Below, in pieces: positions 1 through 4,600 of a DNA stretch of 9,484 nucleotides. This stretch comes from Candidatus Opitulatrix roisinitermitis (GTDB lineage Bacteria; Actinomycetota; Actinomycetes; Actinomycetales; Bifidobacteriaceae), in contig JAITSD010000033.1 of NCBI GenBank assembly GCA_031288055.1, forward strand, positions 1-9,484. The letters are read 5' to 3'. Position numbers and translations under genes: made by a program. A model generated the notes under the pieces. The model had not been told where the DNA came from. It worked only from the letters and a program-made list of their open reading frames with translations, and made no database searches. The stretch's first letter is position 1, and the number at the start of each line of letters is the position of its first letter.

Positions 1-1
1 G

Positions 2-1732
2 TCTATGATAGCTGGAACAGTTTATAGGGGGCAGTTTGAGGAGAGATTGAAAAATTTAATTGCTGAAGCCAAACTTAAAAAAAATATAGTTTTATTTTTT
101 GATGAAATTCACACATTAGTTGGAGCTGGTTCGGCTGAGGGCTCAATGGATGCAGCTAATATTTTGAAACCAGCTTTAGCTAGAGGTGAATTAAGAACAA
201 TTGGTGCCACAACTTATGAGGAATATAGAAAATATTTTCAAACTGATAAAGCTTTAGATAGGCGTTTTCAACCAGTTGATACTGCTGAACCAAATGAGGA
301 AGAGACAGTTAAAATTTTAAAGGGGTTGAGAGGATCTTATGAAAAGTTTCATGGTGTAACTTATTCGGATGACGCTTTATCGTCGGCAGCTTACCTTTCT
401 AAAAGGTATATTAAGGACAGATTTTTACCAGATAAAGCTATTGATTTAATTGATGAAGCTGGAGCTAAGGCTCAAATTAGTAATAAGATTTTGCCAAAGA
501 AATTGCAAAAATTACAAAAAACTATGCGTGATGTCAGAAGTAAAATGGAAATTGCTGTGGAAAAACAAAACTTTGAGGAAGCAGCTAGTTTACAAACTAA
601 GCTTTCAAAACTGACGGCTCAAGAAGCTGAGGAGAGAAAAATTTTTGAGGATGCTAAACGCAAAAACTCAGATATTATGTCAATAGATTCTGATAAAATA
701 GCTGAAGTGGTTGGTGCTATTACAGGTATTCCGGTTATGAGATTAACTGCTGAAGAATCTAAACGGCTAGTTAATATGGAGGAGGAAATACATAAGCGTT
801 TAATTGGTCAAGATGAAGCTGTGAAAGCAGTTTCTAGAACTATTAGGCGGACACGTTCTGGTTTGAAAGATCCAGCTAGACCAGCTGGTTCTTTTATTTT
901 TGCTGGACCAACTGGCGTTGGGAAAACTGAGTTAGCTAAAACTTTAGCTGAGTTTTTGTTTGGTAATGAGGATTCCTTAATTCGTTTAGATATGAGTGAA
1001 TATTCTATGAAATATGAATCATCTAGGCTGCTTGGTTCGTCACCTGGTTTTGTGGGCTATGAAGAGGGTGGTCAGTTGACAGAGGCTGTGCGTCGAAATC
1101 CTTTTAGTGTGGTGTTATTTGATGAAATAGAAAAGGCTCATCCAGATATATTTAATACGCTTTTACAAGTTTTGGATGATGGACATTTAACTGACGGACA
1201 AGGTCGTAAAGTTGATTTCACTAATACTATAATTATTTTCACAACTAATTTGGGTTCAAGTGATATTAATAAGTCACTTCAAACAGGTTTTGGTAATGAT
1301 AAAGATTTTGTGGCAAAAAATAAAGATATTCAACAAAAAGTTATGTCGGCATTAAATAAAGATTTCAGACCGGAGTTTTTGAATAGAATTGATGAAATTG
1401 TGGTATTCAATCAATTAACTCCAGGTGAGGTTTTAGCTATAGTTGATATTTTCGAAAAATCAATTGAATCACGATTAGGCAGTCAAAATATTTTAATTAA
1501 CTTTACTAAAACAGCTAAAGCTTTATTGGCTAAAAAAGGCTATGATCCAGCTATGGGTGCTAGACCTTTGCGACGAGTTTTTACATCTGATATTGAAGAT
1601 ATTTTAAGTGAAAAAATATTATTTGGTGATATTTCGCGTTGGTCAAAAATTACAGTTGATGCTAATTATAAACCAGGTGATGATATTAAAAATAAAGAAT
1701 TTAAATTTATAATTGATAATAAAGAAAGTTAA
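2..1732 (+). CDS. clpC: ClpC-type AAA+ ATPase, 5'-truncated by window edge
   Basis: C-terminal ~576 residues of a Clp/Hsp100 unfoldase that would feed substrates to ClpP. Numbering from the Met codon at position 5, the first AAA+ domain enters mid-way: pore segment AGTVYRGQFEERL, Walker B VLFFDEIH (29-36), sensor and arginine region to about 155. A short UVR-like middle segment follows (about 183-203, EKQNFEEAASLQTKL), which marks ClpC rather than ClpB with its long coiled coil. The second AAA+ domain has Walker A GPTGVGKT (301-308), pore loop GFVGYE (348-353), Walker B VVLFDEIEKAHPD (369-381), RPEFLNRIDEI (455-465) and sensor-2 GARPLRR (518-524). TGFG near 427-430 sits where the ClpP-docking loop is expected. 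The Met at position 5 is internal: the homologous reading continues upstream (TCT codon at 2-4), and the N-domain and first Walker A lie outside the window. The gene looks intact otherwise and ends without a long tail. Confidence 0.95.
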   Translation, partial: SMIAGTVYRGQFEERLKNLIAEAKLKKNIVLFFDEIHTLVGAGSAEGSMDAANILKPALARGELRTIGATTYEEYRKYFQTDKALDRRFQPVDTAEPNEEETVKILKGLRGSYEKFHGVTYSDDALSSAAYLSKRYIKDRFLPDKAIDLIDEAGAKAQISNKILPKKLQKLQKTMRDVRSKMEIAVEKQNFEEAASLQTKLSKLTAQEAEERKIFEDAKRKNSDIMSIDSDKIAEVVGAITGIPVMRLTAEESKRLVNMEEEIHKRLIGQDEAVKAVSRTIRRTRSGLKDPARPAGSFIFAGPTGVGKTELAKTLAEFLFGNEDSLIRLDMSEYSMKYESSRLLGSSPGFVGYEEGGQLTEAVRRNPFSVVLFDEIEKAHPDIFNTLLQVLDDGHLTDGQGRKVDFTNTIIIFTTNLGSSDINKSLQTGFGNDKDFVAKNKDIQQKVMSALNKDFRPEFLNRIDEIVVFNQLTPGEVLAIVDIFEKSIESRLGSQNILINFTKTAKALLAKKGYDPAMGARPLRRVFTSDIEDILSEKILFGDISRWSKITVDANYKPGDDIKNKEFKFIIDNKES

Positions 1733-1750
1733 TTTTTTTATTTTTTAATA

Positions 1751-1779
1751 TTTAGCTTTTTATAAAATTAAGGTACAAT
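1751..1779 (+). promoter_or_regulatory. Weak candidate promoter downstream of clpC
   Basis: TACAAT (1774-1779) is a good -10 box, but the best -35 at 17-bp spacing (TTTAGC, 1751-1756) matches only half the consensus. It would read into the doubtful small ORF at 1838. Sequence match only; AT-rich spacers produce such matches by chance. Confidence 0.25.
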
Positions 1780-1837
1780 ATCTGTATGGTTAGCCATTTT
1801 TTTAAGACAAAATATAAATCAGCATACGATTAAAAAT

Positions 1838-2059
1838 TTGAAGTCTAAGAAAATAGATAGCGAGATTGTTGTTGCTATAAAGACTGTTATTGAAACTTTA
1901 AAAATACAATACCGAAATCTGACTTTTGAGCATCAGAATACGATTAAACTCGTCGATATTATAGTAATGTTATCAAAGTACTACTCAGAATATGCAAAAC
2001 ATTTTGGGACTTTACGTAATAGAAGCTTTATAAAACCTCACATAGAGGTAATTTATTGA
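1838..2059 (+). CDS. Doubtful 73-aa hypothetical ORF
   Basis: An open frame of 73 codons from a TTG start, lysine- and isoleucine-rich, with no signal peptide, no membrane segment and no motif I recognise. The middle part (about residues 35-58, with VDIIVMLSKYYSEYAKHFG) could form an amphipathic helix. No Shine-Dalgarno sequence precedes the start. The stop codon falls inside the loop of an 11-bp inverted repeat (2032-2042 with 2086-2096). It stands alone between clpC and a region of tRNA fragments and repeats, so it may be a chance ORF, the tail of a decayed gene, or a real small protein. Low confidence that it is translated. Confidence 0.25.
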   Translation: MKSKKIDSEIVVAIKTVIETLKIQYRNLTFEHQNTIKLVDIIVMLSKYYSEYAKHFGTLRNRSFIKPHIEVIY

Positions 2060-2096
2060 ATAAAAATTTTAGTTATATGTTGAGCTGTGAGGTTTT
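2032..2096. repeat. 11-bp perfect inverted repeat with 43-nt loop
   Basis: AAAACCTCACA (2032-2042) and TGTGAGGTTTT (2086-2096) are exact reverse complements. On the + strand the right arm ends TTTTGTTT, so a long-loop terminator for the small ORF or an end of a decayed mobile element are both possible. The arms are certain; the role is not. Confidence 0.5.
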
Positions 2097-2119
2097 GTTT
2101 CATTAGGATTCGAACACTA

Positions 2120-2134
2120 GTTTGCAAAGCAAAC
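2120..2134. repeat. Small perfect hairpin GTTTGC-AAA-GCAAAC
   Basis: A 6-bp perfect stem with a 3-nt loop (2120-2125 with 2129-2134), next to a tRNA T-arm-like piece (GGATTCGAAC at 2106-2115). No U-tract follows on either strand, so it is not a good terminator. It is followed by AAACACTG (2141-2148), a motif that also ends the palindromic elements at 2372 and 2587. Confidence 0.4.
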
Positions 2135-2154
2135 AAAAATAAACACTGTCTAAG

Positions 2155-2170
2155 TAGTCTAGGTTTGAAT
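2155..2170 (+). repeat. Inverted copy of the tRNA-Gln T-arm region
   Basis: TAGTCTAGGTTTGAAT matches the reverse complement of 2202-2217, the T-arm of the tRNA-Gln gene, with one mismatch in 16. It lies in the 3' flank of the leftward tRNA gene, so the primary transcript would carry an antisense copy of its own T-arm. It looks like a degenerate tRNA piece left by an inverted duplication. Confidence 0.6.
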
Positions 2171-2188
2171 TGTTTACATAGTTATCTG

Positions 2189-2260
2189 CTGAGCTACCAG
2201 GATTCGAACCTAGACTAAGAGAACCAGAAACTCTCGTGCTGCCAATTACACCATAGCTCA
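2189..2260 (-). tRNA. tRNA-Gln (CUG anticodon)
   Basis: Read on the minus strand, the gene starts TGAGCTA and its 7-bp acceptor stem closes with TAGCTCA, followed by discriminator G. The D-arm is GTGT/GCAC around AATTGGCA. The anticodon arm has stem strands AGAGT and TCTCT around loop TTCTGGT, giving anticodon CTG; the innermost stem pair is T-T. The T-arm contains GGTTCGAATCC. The CCA end is not encoded. The anticodon sequence and discriminator G fit glutamine decoding CAG. It is a stand-alone gene transcribed leftward, opposite to all protein genes here. The same 5' part and promoter are duplicated 171 bp upstream as a truncated copy. Confidence 0.93.
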
Positions 2261-2348
2261 AAGTTAATTATTCAATATTATATATGATACAGTATTTATT
2301 TTAATAATATATTTTAGGGTAATTGGCAGCACGAGATGGGGTCTTAGG
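2241..2348. repeat. 108-bp direct repeat, copy 1
   Basis: Identical base for base to 2412-2519 (offset 171). It contains the first 20 nt of the tRNA-Gln gene, its promoter, and on the + strand a 17-nt inverted copy of the tRNA D-arm region (2320-2336 against 2232-2248). It therefore has tRNA-derived sequence pointing inward at both ends, with an AT-rich promoter core between. Complete identity implies a recent duplication or ongoing gene conversion. Confidence 0.9.
2277..2304 (-). promoter_or_regulatory. Promoter of tRNA-Gln
   Basis: On the minus strand, TTAAAA (2299-2304) and TATAAT (2277-2282) are separated by 16 bp. The -10 box ends 16 nt before the tRNA 5' end, a suitable distance for a short precursor leader. 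It is inside the 108-bp direct repeat and therefore exists twice. Confidence 0.6.
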
Positions 2349-2372
2349 GGTTTACCCCTAAAACAAACACTG
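2326..2372. repeat. 47-nt palindromic repeat element, copy 1
   Basis: It runs from GCAGCACGAGATGGGG to AACAAACACTG and contains the perfect hairpin TTAGGGG-TTTA-CCCCTAA (2344-2361). It matches 2541-2587 with a single mismatch (C at 2343, T at 2558). Its first 11 nt equal part of the tRNA-Gln D-arm/anticodon region. Confidence 0.85.
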
Positions 2373-2374
2373 GC

Positions 2375-2415
2375 TGGCACTATCCCAATGTTTGAAAAAC
2401 ATTTGATAGTGGCCA
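2375..2415. repeat. Long imperfect palindrome (REP/MITE-like)
   Basis: The arms TGGCACTATCCCAATGTT and TGGCCACTATCAAATGTT (the second as reverse complement) form a stem of about 16 bp with small bulges around a short GAAA-containing loop. It abuts the truncated tRNA fragment exactly where the tRNA sequence stops, suggesting insertion of, or deletion next to, a small palindromic element. Confidence 0.6.
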
Positions 2416-2431
2416 ATTACACCATAGCTCA
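2412..2431 (-). pseudogene. Truncated tRNA-Gln 5' end with intact promoter copy
   Basis: These 20 nt equal nucleotides 1-20 of the tRNA-Gln gene (acceptor strand and part of the D-arm), then run into a palindrome. The upstream promoter copy (TATAAT at 2448-2453 and TTAAAA at 2470-2475 on the minus strand) is unchanged, so a short leftward RNA made of a tRNA 5' fragment joined to a strong hairpin could be made. No functional tRNA can form. Confidence 0.65.
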
Positions 2432-2519
2432 AAGTTAATTATTCAATATTATATATGATACAGTATTTATTTTAATAATATATTTTAGGGTAATTGGCAG
2501 CACGAGATGGGGTCTTAGG
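2412..2519. repeat. 108-bp direct repeat, copy 2
   Basis: Exact second copy of 2241-2348. Here the left end joins a 41-nt palindrome (2375-2415) instead of the rest of the tRNA, so this copy holds only the tRNA 5' end plus its promoter. The right end diverges from copy 1 after TTAGG (2519). Confidence 0.9.
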
Positions 2520-2540
2520 TGTAAAAGCTACAACTCCGAA

Positions 2541-2587
2541 GCAGCACGAGATGGGGTTTTAGGGGTTTACCCCTAAAACAAACACTG
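2541..2587. repeat. 47-nt palindromic repeat element, copy 2
   Basis: Second copy of 2326-2372 with one change that lengthens the hairpin to a 9-bp perfect stem, TTTTAGGGG (2557-2565) and CCCCTAAAA (2570-2578), loop TTTA. No U-run follows on either strand, so it is more like a repeated palindromic element than a terminator. It ends four bases before the remnant of the lost lipoprotein gene. Confidence 0.85.
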
Positions 2588-2591
2588 AAAA

Positions 2592-2624
2592 CAACAATTA
2601 ATTGATTATATCGCCGGGAAATAG
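2592..2624 (+). pseudogene. Remnant: last 10 codons of a third cassette lipoprotein (B0)
   Basis: The frame reads QQLIDYIAGK followed by a TAG stop. The two complete lipoprotein genes downstream both end QTLDDYIAGK, and the following spacer and promoter are also homologous to those after B1. This is therefore the 3' stub of an earlier member of the array, the rest having been lost and replaced on the left by tRNA/palindrome repeats. It marks the left breakpoint of the cassette array. Confidence 0.8.
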
Positions 2625-2663
2625 GTAAGTTTTAATTAATTTTTAAATAAATGAGCAAAATAT

Positions 2664-2702
2664 TTGACTTGTGTTTTTTTAATGTTATACTAGTGTTATA
2701 AT
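2664..2702 (+). promoter_or_regulatory. Cassette promoter P1 with tandem extended -10 boxes
   Basis: TTGACT (2664-2669), 16-bp spacer, then TGT-TATACT (2683-2691), an extended -10. Eleven bases on, the motif recurs as TGT-TATAAT (2694-2702). The whole arrangement is repeated at 4098-4135 before the second cassette, so it is conserved. The 11-bp direct repeat could be two start sites or a binding site overlapping the promoter. It should drive A1-B1. Confidence 0.7.
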
Positions 2703-2756
2703 TGCAAAAACAGTTATAATATTGAAGTTAAAAAATTGAATAGATAGGTTCAAAAA

Positions 2757-3152
2757 ATGACAATAAATATAATAAATAAAATAAGAGTATTAGTACTAGC
2801 AGTAGCTTTGGTATTTGGAATGCTAGGCGTTTCCGTCGTTAATACAAATAAAGTTGAGGCGAAGGAGCTATCAGGTGTAAAGTCTGTGGGGATTAATAGG
2901 GTTGATTGTAGTACACCATTTAGTGTGCAAGTCTGGTCAAATTCAACCACTTGTTGGATAAATGAGGGTGCTCAAGATGTTACCTTATATAATGTAAGTG
3001 GTGGCTCAGGAGGTCATTGGGATACCAATGTAGGATATGTAACAGATGTGCCTCATCACTTTACTATTCCAAATTGTATGTCAATGCAGATTTTAGGAAC
3101 AGTTACAGCATACGTTGTTCATATATTGAGATTTTCAACTAGTAATTGTTAA
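2757..3152 (+). CDS. Small secreted protein A1, beta/gamma-crystallin-like (tentative)
   Basis: 131 residues with a clear Sec signal peptide: KIR, a hydrophobic core (11-26), and a signal peptidase I site VEA|KEL after residue 35. The mature 96-residue protein carries GINRVDC, then TTCWINEGAQDVTLYNV, and ends near YVVHILRFSTSNC. The order I/N-R-V-x-C, T-C-aromatic-x-N-x-G, V-x-L-Y-x-V and a final hydrophobic strand resembles, from memory, small secreted beta/gamma-crystallin-type proteins of Streptomyces; this is a pattern match, not a search. Cysteines are at 51, 66, 107 and 131; the last two are absent from A2. The start ATG has an AGG 8 nt upstream. It is first in a two-gene cassette with lipoprotein B1, 27 nt before B1. 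The leader and N-terminal third are nearly the same as A2, the C-terminal half is not. Real and secreted with high confidence; fold and function uncertain. Confidence 0.8.
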   Translation: MTINIINKIRVLVLAVALVFGMLGVSVVNTNKVEAKELSGVKSVGINRVDCSTPFSVQVWSNSTTCWINEGAQDVTLYNVSGGSGGHWDTNVGYVTDVPHHFTIPNCMSMQILGTVTAYVVHILRFSTSNC

Positions 3153-3174
3153 ATTTTATATGAAAGTATAAAAT
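3153..3174 (+). promoter_or_regulatory. Intercistronic hairpin between A1 and B1
   Basis: ATTTTATA (3153-3160) and TATAAAAT (3167-3174) form a perfect 8-bp stem with loop TGAAAG, starting at the last base of the A1 stop codon. The loop holds the only SD-like purine run (GAAAG) before B1. No U-run follows. It could stabilise the A1 message or tune B1 translation. The equivalent A2-B2 spacer lacks it. Confidence 0.45.
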
Positions 3175-3179
3175 AGTTT

Positions 3180-4058
3180 ATGATTAAGAAAGCTTGTGAG
3201 TTGGTCATTTTTGTTTTGAGTATTCTATTTGTTGGTGGTTTGACAGCTTGTTCGGGTGGTTTAGATAATTCGAGTTCGTCCGCAGAACCTCCTTTAGGTG
3301 AGATAAAAACTATAACTGATAAGTCACAGATAACTCGTCCGATAGATAAATACCTTCCCACAGTTGATGAAATTATGGCTGCTCAGGATATTTTAGCCAA
3401 CAAGATGAATCAGTGTTTTGCACAGCATGGAATATCATCTAACTACTCTTTTTATAAAGATAAAGAGTTTGCTAAAAAAAATATTTTTGAACCCGATAGG
3501 GATTTAACGAAGGGGTTTTGGAAATTTTTTAATCCTAAAACAGCTGCAAAATGGGGTCCATTCAATGGACCAAATGCAAATACTATATATATTGATCCTA
3601 ACGATAGCAAATATGTTACTAAAGGCTATCCCGTAAAGGAAAATAGTGAAGTGGGAAAAGTTTGTATAACTGATTTGATAAATGCTGCACCAAATAGTTC
3701 TGATGGGTTGTTTAATGAGTGGTTAGGCCTTTCAAATATGCCAGATGGTGGGCCTATTACTCCATCTTCGGATACACGCTTTTTAGCAGTTCAACAAAAA
3801 TGGTCGGATTGTATGAGGCAAAAAGGTTATAATTTTGATGCTGTTGATAATATATATACGGAGTTTTTAAAAGATAAATCAGTTTCAGAAAAAGCTAAAG
3901 CTACGGCTGTGGCGGATGTGCAGTGTAAAATTCAAACTAATTTAGTGGGTGTGGCAGTGGCTGTGCAATCGGTGTATGATGAGCAATATATCGATTCCCA
4001 CCGTGAAGCTTTGGCAGCTTGGCGGCAAACTTTAGACGATTATATTGCTGGAAAGTGA
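3180..4058 (+). CDS. Cysteine-containing lipoprotein B1
   Basis: 292 residues with a lipoprotein signal: Lys3-Lys4, hydrophobic core 8-20, and lipobox LTAC with the lipidated Cys at 24, then a Ser/Gly-rich linker (25-38). It should be anchored to the outer face of the membrane. Four more mature cysteines, 79 (KMNQCF), 162 (VGKVCIT), 211 (WSDCMRQKGYNF) and 249 (VADVQCK), are all kept in B2, suggesting two disulfides. The C-terminal part (WSDCM..KGY, EKA..AVADVQCK, then a helix ending DDYIAGK) resembles uncharacterised secreted or lipoprotein families of actinobacteria that I know without an assigned function. The last ~53 residues differ from B2 at one position, while the N-terminal 190 are strongly diverged. 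There is no enzyme motif. Its place behind A1 suggests that it binds, retains or neutralises A1 at the cell surface; that is inference. Confidence 0.82.
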   Translation: MIKKACELVIFVLSILFVGGLTACSGGLDNSSSSAEPPLGEIKTITDKSQITRPIDKYLPTVDEIMAAQDILANKMNQCFAQHGISSNYSFYKDKEFAKKNIFEPDRDLTKGFWKFFNPKTAAKWGPFNGPNANTIYIDPNDSKYVTKGYPVKENSEVGKVCITDLINAAPNSSDGLFNEWLGLSNMPDGGPITPSSDTRFLAVQQKWSDCMRQKGYNFDAVDNIYTEFLKDKSVSEKAKATAVADVQCKIQTNLVGVAVAVQSVYDEQYIDSHREALAAWRQTLDDYIAGK

Positions 4059-4393
4059 CAAGTTTTTAATTGGTTTTAAAATAAATGGGTGAGATATTTG
4101 ATTTGTGGTTTTTAATGTTATACTGATGTTATAATTAAATAATAACTTGGTTATATAATGAAGTAAAACCGTTATAGAGAAAGGTCAATAAAATGATAAA
4201 AAATATAATGAGTAAGGTTAGAATGTTGGTATTAGCAACGGCGTTGGTATTTGGAATGCTAGGAGTTTCCGCTGTAAATACAAATAAAGTTGAGGCGAAG
4301 GAGCTATCAGAGGTAAAGTCAGTGGGGATTGATAGAGTTGCTTGTAGCACACCATGGTCTTTACAAATACATTCAAATGCTACAACTTGTTGG
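3898..4393. repeat. Cassette conserved block, copy 2 (B1 3' end, promoter, A2 leader)
   Basis: The left part (3898-4058) matches 5320-5482 with about 9 base differences before the stop codons. The right part (4036-4393) matches 2604-2957 through the promoter and the A leader. It joins two divergent blocks, so recombination between copies would move or delete an A C-terminus plus B N-terminus unit intact. Boundaries approximate. Confidence 0.75.
4098..4135 (+). promoter_or_regulatory. Cassette promoter P2 with tandem extended -10 boxes
   Basis: TTGATT (4098-4103), 15-bp spacer, TGT-TATACT (4116-4124), then again TGT-TATAAT (4127-4135). Same layout as P1, with a weaker -35 and a shorter spacer. 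It sits 40 nt after the B1 stop with no obvious terminator between, so A2-B2 may also receive readthrough. Confidence 0.65.
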
Positions 4394-4579
4394 ACAAATG
4401 TTGGAGCAGTAAGTGTCAGTCTTTATTATGTTTTTGGTTTATATGCAGGACAATGGTATGGACGAATACAGTTAGATAGTAAACATACTTTTAATTTTGT
4501 AGAGGGTCAACAAACTGTGTTTGGAGAGACACATTTTGTGGACGCTATTCATATATTGGGGTCAAGTACAAACAATTAA
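4193..4579 (+). CDS. Small secreted protein A2, paralogue of A1
   Basis: 128 residues. The signal peptide is almost the same as in A1, with the same cleavage site VEA|KEL after residue 35. The mature 93-residue protein keeps GIDRVACSTP, TTCWTNVGA, VSLYYV and a closing IHILGSSTNN, so the tentative beta/gamma-crystallin-like reading of A1 applies here too. It has only two cysteines (51 and 66). The C-terminal half (residues ~81-115, containing GLYAGQWYG) has little similarity to A1. A strong SD (AAAGG, 4180-4184) lies 8 nt before the ATG. It is followed after 21 nt by lipoprotein B2. The conserved leader with divergent mature C-terminus is typical of secreted factors under diversifying pressure, such as bacteriocins, toxins or surface ligands; which of these is unknown. 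Confidence 0.8.
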   Translation: MIKNIMSKVRMLVLATALVFGMLGVSAVNTNKVEAKELSEVKSVGIDRVACSTPWSLQIHSNATTCWTNVGAVSVSLYYVFGLYAGQWYGRIQLDSKHTFNFVEGQQTVFGETHFVDAIHILGSSTNN

Positions 4580-4600
4580 TTTTTTACACATTACACAAAA

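Larger units (their letters stand above)
2592..2957. repeat. Cassette conserved block, copy 1 (B stub, promoter, A1 leader)
   Basis: Homologous to 3898-4393. It includes the B0 tail, an AT-rich spacer, the tandem extended -10 promoter and the first ~67 codons of A1. Only the final ten codons of the B part survive. Right of this block A1 and A2 diverge. Right boundary approximate. Confidence 0.7.

Noticed and set aside
2412..2431. A second functional tRNA gene in the repeat
   Set aside because: Only the first 20 nt are present; anticodon and T-arms are replaced by a palindrome.
2189..2519. tRNA-Gln as a classical integration (att) site of a mobile island
   Set aside because: The duplicated part is the tRNA 5' end and promoter, not the 3' end, the copies are only 171 bp apart, and no integrase gene is in the window.
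2557..2578. The TTTTAGGGG/CCCCTAAAA hairpin as an intrinsic terminator
   Set aside because: No U-run follows on either strand, and the same hairpin occurs in a repeated element.
2241..2587. CRISPR-like array
   Set aside because: Repeats are too long, too few and unequally spaced, and their content is tRNA- and palindrome-derived.
2750..2950. Minus-strand ORF opposite A1, and a similar one opposite A2 (4135-4350)
   Set aside because: They are antisense to the conserved signal-peptide region, lack ribosome-binding sites, and are similar to each other only because A1 and A2 are paralogues.
3149..3361. Minus-strand ORF opposite the start of B1
   Set aside because: Shadow of the lipoprotein frame; not preserved opposite B2.
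2757..4579. A1 and A2 as lactococcin-972-type bacteriocins
   Set aside because: Size, signal peptide and a neighbouring ABC transporter would fit, but the expected glycine/tryptophan/histidine pattern of that family is not visible; the N-R-V-x-C and T-C-W-x-N pattern fits another family better.
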